NCBI GenBank assembly: GCA_000438115.1
Contig: FR903613.1
Coordinates: 119,317 to 158,635, forward strand
Length of the DNA stretch: 39,319 nucleotides
Direction: 5' to 3'
From: Prevotella sp. CAG:617
Lineage (GTDB): Bacteria > Bacteroidota > Bacteroidia > Bacteroidales > Bacteroidaceae
In this document: positions 8,585 through 16,315 of the stretch, piece after piece
Numbering within the stretch: the first letter of the stretch is position 1
Layout of the letters: each line of letters begins with the position of its first letter
The notes under the pieces: model-generated
Databases searched by the model: none
What the model was told of the DNA's origin: nothing
Seen by the model: only the letters and a program-made list of their open reading frames with translations
Translations under genes and position numbers: made by a program

Positions 8585-10105
8585 TCAACACACCTTTTCA
8601 AGCTTCTTAATTATTGAAAAGATAAATACAGCCGACAACACACACAATCCAACCAAAATACCCCAAACTACTGTTAACGGCAGATCTCCCCACAACGAAG
8701 AACATACGCTCGTCAATTTATTACCTACGGCTGTTGCAACAAACCATCCCCCCATCATCATTCCTTTATATTTAGGAGGTGCTACCTTTGAAACAAATGA
8801 AATGCCCATTGGTGACAACAATAATTCACCAAAAGTCAACACCAAATAAGTTGAAATCAACCAATTAGGAGACACGAAAGTTGCTGTACCATTTTGCATT
8901 GCATCAAGCTGTTGATTAGGAGTCAACAGATCCAACGATCCAACAGTCATAATTACATAACCAAGAGCTGCCACTAACATACCCAAACCAATTTTACGTG
9001 GAGCAGAAGGCTCTTTTCCATTCTTTGCTAACCAGCTAAAAAGTGCTATTGAAACAGGAGTCAAGGCCACCACAAAACAAGGATTGAATTGCTGGAAAAT
9101 TTCTGCGTCAATCTTTGTAGAACCAGACAAACTCATATACTTTGCAATTAAGCCTGCCACTGATGCGATTACAAGAATACCAGAAATTAATTTACCTCTA
9201 CCAGATTTGCTTTGAAACAAAGCGAACAATGCATAAACTATAATTATACAAAATACCAGATTCCAGACATCAAAAAACATACTTTCAAAACCGCTTGAAC
9301 TCTTAGCAGTAAACTCATTAGCAAAGAATGTCAATGTAAGGCCATTTTGATGAAATGCCATCCAGAAAAATATTACAACAGCAAATACCAAGCAAAGAGC
9401 CACGATACGAGATTTTGTTTCCTGTTTAGATAATTCCTCGACAGGCTGTTCTGCCACTTTCTCAACCTTATTTTTTCCTTCTACATGCTTAAATGTACTA
9501 CGAAATACATAATATATAGCAATCGAAAGAATCAAAGAAAGGCATGCAACTCCAAATGCAAAATGATATGCACTTCCCGCATCCAAATGAAATTTCTCGA
9601 TGCCCCAATTCTTGATACCTACTGCTGCAGATGGTGCAAATAAAGCACCAATATTAATTGCCATATAGAAAATAGAAAAAGCGGAATCACGCTTGGACTC
9701 ATACTGAGGATTGTCATAAAGGTTTCCTACCATAACTTGCAAGTTGCCCTTGAACAATCCTGTACCGCAACATACCAATAATAAAGCGCCATACATACTG
9801 AGCATGCCCAGGTTACCGCTTCCTAAAGGTATTGACAGGAACAAATATCCCAAAAACATAATGATAATGCCAATCGTTACCATTTTTCCATATCCGAATT
9901 TGTCAGCCAGAATACCTCCTACAAAAGGCAAGAAATATACAAAGGCCAAAAATGTCGAATAAATTTCTCCTGCAGCTGCTGCAGATAAACCAAAATTAGC
10001 TTGCAGATACAAGGTAAAAACTGCCAGCATGGTGTAATAACCGAAGCGCTCGCCAGTATTTGCAAGCGCCAACGCATAAAGTCCTTTAGGTTGTCCTTCA
10101 AACAT
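8585..10105 (-). CDS. POT family (proton-dependent oligopeptide) MFS transporter
   Basis: A 506-residue inner-membrane transporter with about 12-14 hydrophobic segments, of the POT/PTR (SLC15-like) branch of the major facilitator superfamily, which imports di- and tripeptides. The first helix carries NTGERFGYYTM (residues 16-26), corresponding to the POT signature ExxERFxYY. The first glutamate is an asparagine here. The GGILADKFGYGKMVTIGIIIMFLGYLFL loop between helices 2 and 3 and FYMAINIGALFAP also fit the family. A hydrophilic linker (KHVEGKNKVEKVAEQPVEELSKQ) joins the two halves. Last gene of the unit CHU_C protein, uvrA, ybaK, transporter, with 22 bases after the ybaK stop. Confidence 0.88.
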   Translation of the reverse strand: MFEGQPKGLYALALANTGERFGYYTMLAVFTLYLQANFGLSAAAAGEIYSTFLAFVYFLPFVGGILADKFGYGKMVTIGIIIMFLGYLFLSIPLGSGNLGMLSMYGALLLVCCGTGLFKGNLQVMVGNLYDNPQYESKRDSAFSIFYMAINIGALFAPSAAVGIKNWGIEKFHLDAGSAYHFAFGVACLSLILSIAIYYVFRSTFKHVEGKNKVEKVAEQPVEELSKQETKSRIVALCLVFAVVIFFWMAFHQNGLTLTFFANEFTAKSSSGFESMFFDVWNLVFCIIIVYALFALFQSKSGRGKLISGILVIASVAGLIAKYMSLSGSTKIDAEIFQQFNPCFVVALTPVSIALFSWLAKNGKEPSAPRKIGLGMLVAALGYVIMTVGSLDLLTPNQQLDAMQNGTATFVSPNWLISTYLVLTFGELLLSPMGISFVSKVAPPKYKGMMMGGWFVATAVGNKLTSVCSSLWGDLPLTVVWGILVGLCVLSAVFIFSIIKKLEKVC

Positions 10106-10127
10106 AAATACTAGATTTAATTGATTA

Positions 10128-10640
10128 CTAAATTATTGATTCATTTTTCTCTTCATATACAATATCTGCGACTACCGCCTCTGTTTGTTCTATCAAATCA
10201 ACTGGCGAAATCTTCAATTGCACGCCGCGTACTCCCGCACTGACAAAAACATATGGGAACGAATTTACTGTAGTATGAATATAAGTCTGGAATTTTTTCT
10301 TCATTCCAATAGGTGAGCAACCACCTCTTATATATCCGGTTGTTGGCAGCAAATCCTTCAAAGGCAAAGGCTCGCACTTTTTATTTCCACTTACTTTAGC
10401 CAATTTTTTCAAATCAATTTCATGATTACCCGGCAATACGCCTACAATATACCCCGACTTGTCGCCATGCAGGACTATGGTTTTAAAAACTTGCTCTACA
10501 TTTTCCGACAAAGACTCGGCCACATGTTCTGCTCCCAAATCATTTTCATCTACTTCATAAGGAATAAGATCAAATTTTACTCCTTTCTTCTGCAGGAAAC
10601 GGGCTACGTTTGTTTTTATATTTTTTGAACTCATTTTCAA
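10128..10640 (-). CDS. ybaK: Cys-tRNA(Pro)/Cys-tRNA(Cys) deacylase, YbaK/EbsC type
   Basis: A translation-quality-control enzyme that hydrolyses misacylated tRNA, removing Cys from tRNA-Pro in characterised homologues. The 170-residue sequence matches the YbaK fold. It contains KTNVARFLQKKGVKFDLIPYEV, a long AEHVAESLSENVEQVFKTIVLHGD, VGVLPGNHEIDLKKLAKVSGNKKCE, and TGYIRGGCSPIGMKKKFQTYIH. The KTIV lysine and GGCSPIG loop are the conserved substrate-pocket features of the family. It begins nine bases after the uvrA stop and is likely co-transcribed. A second in-frame ATG two codons downstream (MSSKNIK) could be the true start. Confidence 0.9.
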   Translation of the reverse strand: MKMSSKNIKTNVARFLQKKGVKFDLIPYEVDENDLGAEHVAESLSENVEQVFKTIVLHGDKSGYIVGVLPGNHEIDLKKLAKVSGNKKCEPLPLKDLLPTTGYIRGGCSPIGMKKKFQTYIHTTVNSFPYVFVSAGVRGVQLKISPVDLIEQTEAVVADIVYEEKNESII

Positions 10641-10649
10641 AGCACTTGT

Positions 10650-13481
10650 TTAGATCAATTCCCCTTTCAGAAATTTAGATGTATAACCGACTCCGGCTTT
10701 TACTAAGTCCTCCGGAGTTCCAGCGAACATCACCTGACCTCCTCTACGACCTCCTTCCGGTCCCATATCGATAATGTAATCCGCCATTTTTATTACATCC
10801 AAATTATGCTCAATCACAATTACCGTATTCCCCTTTTCTACCAAGCGATTAAGCACCCCCATCAAAGACTTTATATCCTCAAAATGCAGCCCCGTGGTAG
10901 GTTCATCCAATATATACACGGTTTTTCCCGTATCTCGCTTGCTCAATTCCGTTGCCAATTTCACTCTCTGACTTTCACCGCCGGATAATGTTGTAGAAGA
11001 CTGGCCCAATTTAATATATCCCAGTCCCACTTCCTGCAAAACTTTTATTTTATGCAAGATATTGGGTACGTTCTCAAAAAAGTCTACGGCCATATTGATT
11101 GTCATGTCCAATACATCTGCAATACTTTTTCCTTTATAACGAACCTCCAGGGTTTCATGATTATAACGCTTTCCTCCACATACTTCACACGGAACATAAA
11201 CATCCGGCAGGAAATTCATTTCTATGGTTTTATAACCATTTCCCTTGCATGCTTCACATCGGCCACCACTCACGTTAAAAGAAAAACGTCCTGGCTTATA
11301 CCCCCTTACCTTTGCTTCCGGCGCATTCACGAACAAAGCTCTGATATCAGAAAAAACGCCTGTATAAGTTGCGGGATTGGAGCGTGGGGTACGCCCCAGT
11401 GGGCTTTGGTCAACGTTAACGACCTTGTCGACACAAGAAATATTCTCTATTGACTCATAGGGCAAAGGTTCTGTCAATGAACGATAAAAGTGTTGTGAAA
11501 GTATCGGATACAACGTATCATTAATTAATGTAGACTTTCCACTTCCCGACACTCCAGTAACACAAATCAAAGTTCCGATTGGAAAATCTACGGTAACATG
11601 CTGCAAATTATTTCCACTGGCCCCAAGCAAAGTTATTTTTTTTCCATTCCCCGTTCGTCTGACTGCTGGAATTTCTATACGACGCTTCCCATTCAGATAC
11701 TGACTGGTCAGAGTTTGCTGCTTCAGCATCTCCTGAGGTGTTCCCTGGAAAACTACCTCCCCCCCCAATCGTCCTGCCCGAGGTCCCATATCAACAATAT
11801 AATCGGCAGCCAGCATCATGTCCTTGTCATGTTCTACAACCACGACTGTATTACCGGCATCGCGCAATTTTTGTAACGACTTTATCAGACGAACATTGTC
11901 GCGCTGATGCAATCCAATACTTGGCTCATCTAAAATATACAACACGTTGACCAATTGAGATCCAATTTGCGTAGCCAAACGGATACGCTGGCTTTCGCCG
12001 CCGGACAAACTCATTGAAGAACGATGCAGCGACAGATAATCCAGCCCTACATCCAACAAAAAGCGCAAACGCGTCTGTAATTCCTTCAAAATTTCAGAAG
12101 ACACATTTTTCTGTCGCTCATTCAGCGTTTTAGGAAGTTCACCCAACCAACTATACAATTGCCCAATATCCATTGACGACAATTCGTATATATTTTTGCC
12201 ATTAAGTTTGAAATGCAAAGCTTCCTGATTAAGACGCGCACCATGACATAAGGGGCATGTTTTTATCACCGAGAATTGATCAACCCAACGCTGTGAGGCT
12301 GCGCTCATCTCACGATCGGCCATTTGCATGATATATTTTACAAGCCCGTCAAATTCAACATAAAAATCATCTGAAGCATGCATTATTGCAGCCGGAATAC
12401 GCAATCGCTCCGAACTTCCATTGAAAATTTCGTCAAAAGCCTCTTCGGGAATATCTTTAACGGGAGTTTTCAAATTACAATCATACTTTTCAAGCACAGC
12501 CTCTATTGCCCAGAATATCATGATATTCTTATATTTCCCCAATGGTATAATTGCTCCCTCGTAAATCGTCTTTGCATCATCAGGAATCACCTTTTCCCGA
12601 TCTATCATACTGATATATCCCAATCCTTTACATTTAGGACAAGCACCAGCAGAAGAATTGAATGAAAAATTATGCGGTGCTGGGTCTTTATAGGAAATTC
12701 CTGTTGTCGGACACATCAAGCGCTTGCTGTAGTAACGAGCAGTATCGGTTGCAGCATCTACAATCATCATCAGGCCATCACCCTGTTCAAAGGTCTTTGA
12801 CACACTTCTCTTCAAACGCTCCTCATCGTCATTTTCGCGTACAAGCAATTTATCAATTACTACTTCAATATCGTGATTTTTATAGCGGTCAAGCTTCATG
12901 CCTGTCCTGATTTCCATAATCTCGCCGTCTACCCGGACGTTCAAAAAGCCCTTACGTCGAATTGTATCAAACAATTCCTTGTAATGTCCCTTTCGGTTGC
13001 GCACAAGAGGAGCCAGCAAATATATCTTGTGCCCCACATAATCACGAAGAATCAAGTTAAGGATTTGCTCTTCGGTATATTTTACCATCTTCTCCCCCGT
13101 CCGATAGGAAAAAGCCTCAGCTGTTCGTGCAAAAAGCAGACGCAAAAAGTCATAAATTTCCGTTACGGTTCCTACCGTTGAACGAGGATTTTTATTTGTA
13201 GTTTTCTGTTCGATACTGATTACCGGGCTCAATCCAGATATTTTGTCAACATCCGGGCGTTCTAAATTTTCCAGAAAATTACGAGCATACGCCGAAAAAG
13301 TTTCAATGTAACGCCGCTGACCTTCTGCATACAACGTATCAAAAGCCAGCGAACTTTTTCCACTTCCGCTCAGTCCGGTAATTACACTCAGGCTATGCCG
13401 AGGTATGCGCACGTCCACATTTTTAAGATTATGTACACGTGCGCCTAAAATATCAATCCATGTTGTCTGTTCTTCACTCAT
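10650..13481 (-). CDS. uvrA: Excinuclease ABC subunit A
   Basis: The DNA-damage sensing ATPase of nucleotide excision repair, acting as a dimer with UvrB. The 943-residue protein has the full architecture. Walker A GLSGSGKS lies at residues 36-43. ABC signature LSGGESQRIRLATQIGSQL is followed by YILDEPSIGLHQRD. A second Walker A (GVSGSGKSTL), second signature (LSGGESQRVKLATELSK) and YILDEPTTGLHFEDI form the second ATPase. The C-terminal zinc site is intact (CEACKGNGY with CEVCGGKRYN). At the first zinc site the leading pair reads CPTT (Cys257, then no second Cys), while CPKCKG (281, 284) is present. It starts 13 bases after the CHU_C gene. Bacteroidales often carry more than one UvrA, and another copy may exist elsewhere. 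Confidence 0.97.
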   Translation of the reverse strand: MSEEQTTWIDILGARVHNLKNVDVRIPRHSLSVITGLSGSGKSSLAFDTLYAEGQRRYIETFSAYARNFLENLERPDVDKISGLSPVISIEQKTTNKNPRSTVGTVTEIYDFLRLLFARTAEAFSYRTGEKMVKYTEEQILNLILRDYVGHKIYLLAPLVRNRKGHYKELFDTIRRKGFLNVRVDGEIMEIRTGMKLDRYKNHDIEVVIDKLLVRENDDEERLKRSVSKTFEQGDGLMMIVDAATDTARYYSKRLMCPTTGISYKDPAPHNFSFNSSAGACPKCKGLGYISMIDREKVIPDDAKTIYEGAIIPLGKYKNIMIFWAIEAVLEKYDCNLKTPVKDIPEEAFDEIFNGSSERLRIPAAIMHASDDFYVEFDGLVKYIMQMADREMSAASQRWVDQFSVIKTCPLCHGARLNQEALHFKLNGKNIYELSSMDIGQLYSWLGELPKTLNERQKNVSSEILKELQTRLRFLLDVGLDYLSLHRSSMSLSGGESQRIRLATQIGSQLVNVLYILDEPSIGLHQRDNVRLIKSLQKLRDAGNTVVVVEHDKDMMLAADYIVDMGPRAGRLGGEVVFQGTPQEMLKQQTLTSQYLNGKRRIEIPAVRRTGNGKKITLLGASGNNLQHVTVDFPIGTLICVTGVSGSGKSTLINDTLYPILSQHFYRSLTEPLPYESIENISCVDKVVNVDQSPLGRTPRSNPATYTGVFSDIRALFVNAPEAKVRGYKPGRFSFNVSGGRCEACKGNGYKTIEMNFLPDVYVPCEVCGGKRYNHETLEVRYKGKSIADVLDMTINMAVDFFENVPNILHKIKVLQEVGLGYIKLGQSSTTLSGGESQRVKLATELSKRDTGKTVYILDEPTTGLHFEDIKSLMGVLNRLVEKGNTVIVIEHNLDVIKMADYIIDMGPEGGRRGGQVMFAGTPEDLVKAGVGYTSKFLKGELI

Positions 13482-13494
13482 TTGCTAACAACAC

Positions 13495-14196
13495 TTACTC
13501 TTCAGTTCCTGTACTTTGTTCGTCGTACGTAGTCAAAACGCTCACCGTTTTTTTTATCGAATAATTTTTCCCATCAGCTCCTTTAGCCTGAACAACGCAA
13601 TAATATGCCCCGTCAGGCACAACATGACCATTCACCTTGCCATCCCATCCCCCGTCAGGATCATTCCATTCATACAGTTTTTTCCCCCAACGGGTAAAAA
13701 TTGCAGCCTTAAACGATACAATGCTCTGCCATCCGTCTTTTGCCTTATACACATCATTGATGCCATCGCCATTGGGAGAAAAAGCATTGGGCATCTCAAG
13801 TTTCGATTCACTGACACTAACAACAAACGGTTCGTCCATTTCATAATTAATGGTATCCTTTCCATCTACAAAAGTAATCAACAAATCAATAAAAGTTTGC
13901 CCCGAAGTCATAAACGTATAAGCCGTATTTTCATCATAACGTATGATATAGGGTGACGATTCATTTCCTTGTGTATAGAAACGCCACTCATAATAAGCCG
14001 TATAACTGCCTAAATTCTCCGGACGCGCTTCAAAGCGAATTTCTACAGGAGCCGAACCTTCATATGAAGTCTCTTCCTGCTCACCTTCATCCGTAATAAC
14101 GGTCATTACAGGATTGGCACCAGGAATACTTTGGGCAATGGCACTTGCCGCGCCCATACACCAAAATACAACTAATCTAAATAGGATTGCTCTCAT
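13495..14196 (-). CDS. Secreted protein with gliding-motility-type (CHU_C) C-terminal domain
   Basis: A 233-residue exported protein with signal peptide MRAILFRLVVFWCMGAASAIAQS. The middle (about residues 30-130) looks like a PKD-like or Ig-like beta domain (PVEIRFEARPENLGSYTAYYEWRFYTQG). The C-terminal third is the CHU_C domain, also called type B: MPNAFSPNGDGINDVYKAKDGWQSI, then FTRWGKKLYEWNDPDGGWDGKVNGHVVPDGAYYCVV. In gliding Bacteroidota this domain directs export by the type IX secretion system. In Bacteroidales it is also found as a stand-alone protein next to uvrA-like genes. It is the first gene of the unit with uvrA, ybaK and the POT transporter. Confidence 0.85.
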   Translation of the reverse strand: MRAILFRLVVFWCMGAASAIAQSIPGANPVMTVITDEGEQEETSYEGSAPVEIRFEARPENLGSYTAYYEWRFYTQGNESSPYIIRYDENTAYTFMTSGQTFIDLLITFVDGKDTINYEMDEPFVVSVSESKLEMPNAFSPNGDGINDVYKAKDGWQSIVSFKAAIFTRWGKKLYEWNDPDGGWDGKVNGHVVPDGAYYCVVQAKGADGKNYSIKKTVSVLTTYDEQSTGTEE

Positions 14197-14640
14197 ATTG
14201 ATTTGAATGCAAACTTACTAAAAATCTCTGGAATATCCGCCAAAATGCAACAGATAAACAAAGTTGGATTTGGGGTGAGATCAATCCATATCGTACTTTC
14301 GGGTACGCACTAGGACATGAGAGGAGTACCGGATGAAGGACTTACTACTGCCCGCTTATGAAACTGCGAGCCGATACCATAGGAAATCAGCGAACAAAGA
14401 TACGGCACATTCAAAAAGACGTATCGTTATTGTGAAAGTGGTCCTTTTAAAAGCGCGAAATGTGATGTATCCCTTATCGCCACTAAAGTTCCCACAAACA
14501 AAATCCACTTCCTGATAGAAACTATTCAGTCAATGACAGCCAGAATCATAGAAATCATCTGTCTTACAAAACAACCCTATGACTTTGCTTTCGTACAGTC
14601 GTAATTCTTTGTATTACAGCATAAAAAAATGTCTGCAACG
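14197..14640. other. Gene-poor gap between the uvrA operon and the accessory patch
   Basis: About 440 bases with no credible coding sequence in any frame. The right side is downstream of the EreA-like gene and the left side holds the promoter of the CHU_C gene. A second exact TAnnTTTG (TATCTTTG, minus strand) sits at 14395-14402, which could serve a longer leader but lacks a spaced TTTG. The open frame at 14333-14515 on the plus strand has no recognisable similarity or ribosome site. Confidence 0.5.
14210..14217 (-). promoter_or_regulatory. -7 element for the CHU_C-uvrA operon
   Basis: The minus strand reads TAAGTTTG, an exact TAnnTTTG match. A possible -33 TTTG lies 23 bases further upstream, slightly beyond the usual 19-21. 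It leaves a short leader of roughly ten bases before the ATG at 14196. Confidence 0.5.
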
Positions 14641-15840
14641 TCATGGTTGGCCGTTTACGTGATTTCGTCGCCCCCTCCTTGATGTCTTAATAACTTCGTT
14701 CATTTGTTGTTTTTGGATTTCTTCAAATTTACCCTGAGGTATTTCTCGCGTCGTATTGAACCAATTCTTTATATTATTCTTGTCAAGAGGTCTCAACTGG
14801 TTCTGTGTGATGCTATCTCTCCTTTGGTATTCTTCGAAAAAATCGTCATCGATCAGTCCAGGGATTCCAATCACATATTTATGCTTGTAGAAAGGTACGT
14901 AGTAGATAAGGCCGTCTGCCAATTTATCCCAACGTTTTCCAAGTATTTTTTCTTTGCATTTCCCAAATGGAGAGTGGTGAAAGCTAATTGCGACAGGTTG
15001 GCAGTCCGTTAACTCAAATGCTGCATCCCACGTACAGTTAGCAAACGGTAGACTGTAGTTTACGTTGAAATATTCAGGATAGAAAAAATTGAATAATATA
15101 ATCTCAACATTCTTTTCCCCTAACCTGTTTGCGATATGATAACCTTGTGTCGTTTCAGAGAATACTTCAGAAGTTCTTCTTCCCTTTTTGATTTTTATGG
15201 CATGGAGGGTATTCGTTATAATCAAGGCTTTTCGACGACCATTTTTTAATGGTTGCTGATGGTATAATCTCAGGAAATTATCAGCCATATACTTATCCCT
15301 ATGCTGATATACGCGATAATAGTTGTATTCACCGCTTTCATAAGTAGCTTCTGCCCAATTCCAGGGACGATCTGTCAGTCCCCACGTGATTTTTTTATCA
15401 CTGGGTAAGGTTCGGTTAATCGTGTAGAGTCCTTTGATGAATTTGTAAGCACTATATTTTTCCCATAATGTCTCATAATCTAAATTACGATAGAATTTTA
15501 TAAAAGAGGAATAGAATGCTTCATCGTCGGCATATTCTCCTTTGATTAGTCTGTTGGCAGCTTCTGTCATATTGGTTACTCCCACCTCTGTATAGACATA
15601 ACCGATGTCTTCTGCAAATCGGGGGTCTTTCAAAATGTCCATAATCAGGTCATATTGGGTCGTGTCTCTATGAGACCTCTCTCCTAAAATGATGACATCA
15701 ACCTCTTTGAATTTTTCAAAGATATATTCTTTTGGGTCCTTTCCCTGTTCTTGGATATATTCCACATATTCATCTACTGTTTGAGCATTTATTATGAAGC
15801 TCAGAGAAAATGTCAATAAGAGTAGTATGGTTTTTTTCAT
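14641..15840 (-). CDS. Secreted EreA/ChaN-like protein, function unknown
   Basis: A 399-residue exported protein with signal peptide MKKTILLLLTFSLSFIINAQ. After it comes VDVIILGERSHRDTTQYDLI (about residues 48-67), resembling the GExxHG/GExHD motif of the erythromycin-esterase and ChaN/TraB (Tiki) superfamily. In that superfamily the Glu-His pair forms the active or metal site. GYVYTEVG follows at the expected strand with another Glu, and ALIITNTLHAIKI supplies a late His. WGLTDRPWNW, EIILFNFF and a tail rich in Arg complete it. The assignment rests on motif order only. A strong AGGAGA site lies seven bases before the ATG, unusual among its neighbours. No operon partners are adjacent, so it looks like an isolated accessory gene. 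Confidence 0.55.
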   Translation of the reverse strand: MKKTILLLLTFSLSFIINAQTVDEYVEYIQEQGKDPKEYIFEKFKEVDVIILGERSHRDTTQYDLIMDILKDPRFAEDIGYVYTEVGVTNMTEAANRLIKGEYADDEAFYSSFIKFYRNLDYETLWEKYSAYKFIKGLYTINRTLPSDKKITWGLTDRPWNWAEATYESGEYNYYRVYQHRDKYMADNFLRLYHQQPLKNGRRKALIITNTLHAIKIKKGRRTSEVFSETTQGYHIANRLGEKNVEIILFNFFYPEYFNVNYSLPFANCTWDAAFELTDCQPVAISFHHSPFGKCKEKILGKRWDKLADGLIYYVPFYKHKYVIGIPGLIDDDFFEEYQRRDSITQNQLRPLDKNNIKNWFNTTREIPQGKFEEIQKQQMNEVIKTSRRGRRNHVNGQP

Positions 15841-16315
15841 ATTTGTTTCTCCTGATTAAGTTGTTACCAAATTTCTATCCTCATTAGTAGAGTCCTACAG
15901 TTCATGCAGCAAAAATAGTTTAATCTTTTGAAGAAGCCAACAAAAGGCTTCTGGAAATTCAGTTATTCATTTGCCCCTTTGTTGAGTAAAAACACAAGTC
16001 TATGATAACAGCCCTGGCCGTGGGCATAATCTTACGTTCCTACGGAAATTTCCCAATAAACATGAAGTTCGTAAAGCGTGCTGTCAGAATATAGATAGTT
16101 ATGTAAAAATCCGAAAAACCGGGAGCAAGAATATCCAAATTATTTCCTAATTTTGCAATAAAACGAGTTGCACAACAGGCATAATGGCGTAAACTTTGAT
16201 GATCAGAGTGTTTACAGTTCATAACTACATAATCCTTATGCAGTTTTAGTTAAGCCAATAGCGGAATGATTTGAATAGACGCTCTGTTTTCTATTCTGCA
16301 AATAATTCTTTTACT
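15841..16315. other. Gap between divergent accessory genes
   Basis: About 475 bases with no supported gene. It contains a hairpin at 15932-15952 (arms AGAAGCC and GGCTTCT, seven-base loop). There is an exact -7-like TAATTTTG on the plus strand at 16148-16155, about 160 bases before the beta-helix gene, and a GTAAAC/GTTTAC inverted repeat near 16189-16214. A 60-codon minus-strand frame at 16040-16222 has no recognisable features and is not called. Confidence 0.45.
15848..15853 (-). promoter_or_regulatory. Strong Shine-Dalgarno site for the EreA-like gene
   Basis: The minus strand reads AGGAGA, seven bases from the ATG at 15840. Bacteroidota genes usually lack such sites and most neighbours in this window do too, so it supports the chosen start and hints at a gene of different origin. 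Confidence 0.6.

Noticed and set aside
16040..16222. 60-codon ATG frame on the minus strand in the 15841-16315 gap
   Set aside because: No recognisable motif, no ribosome site, and it does not connect to any neighbour. Chance frame likely.
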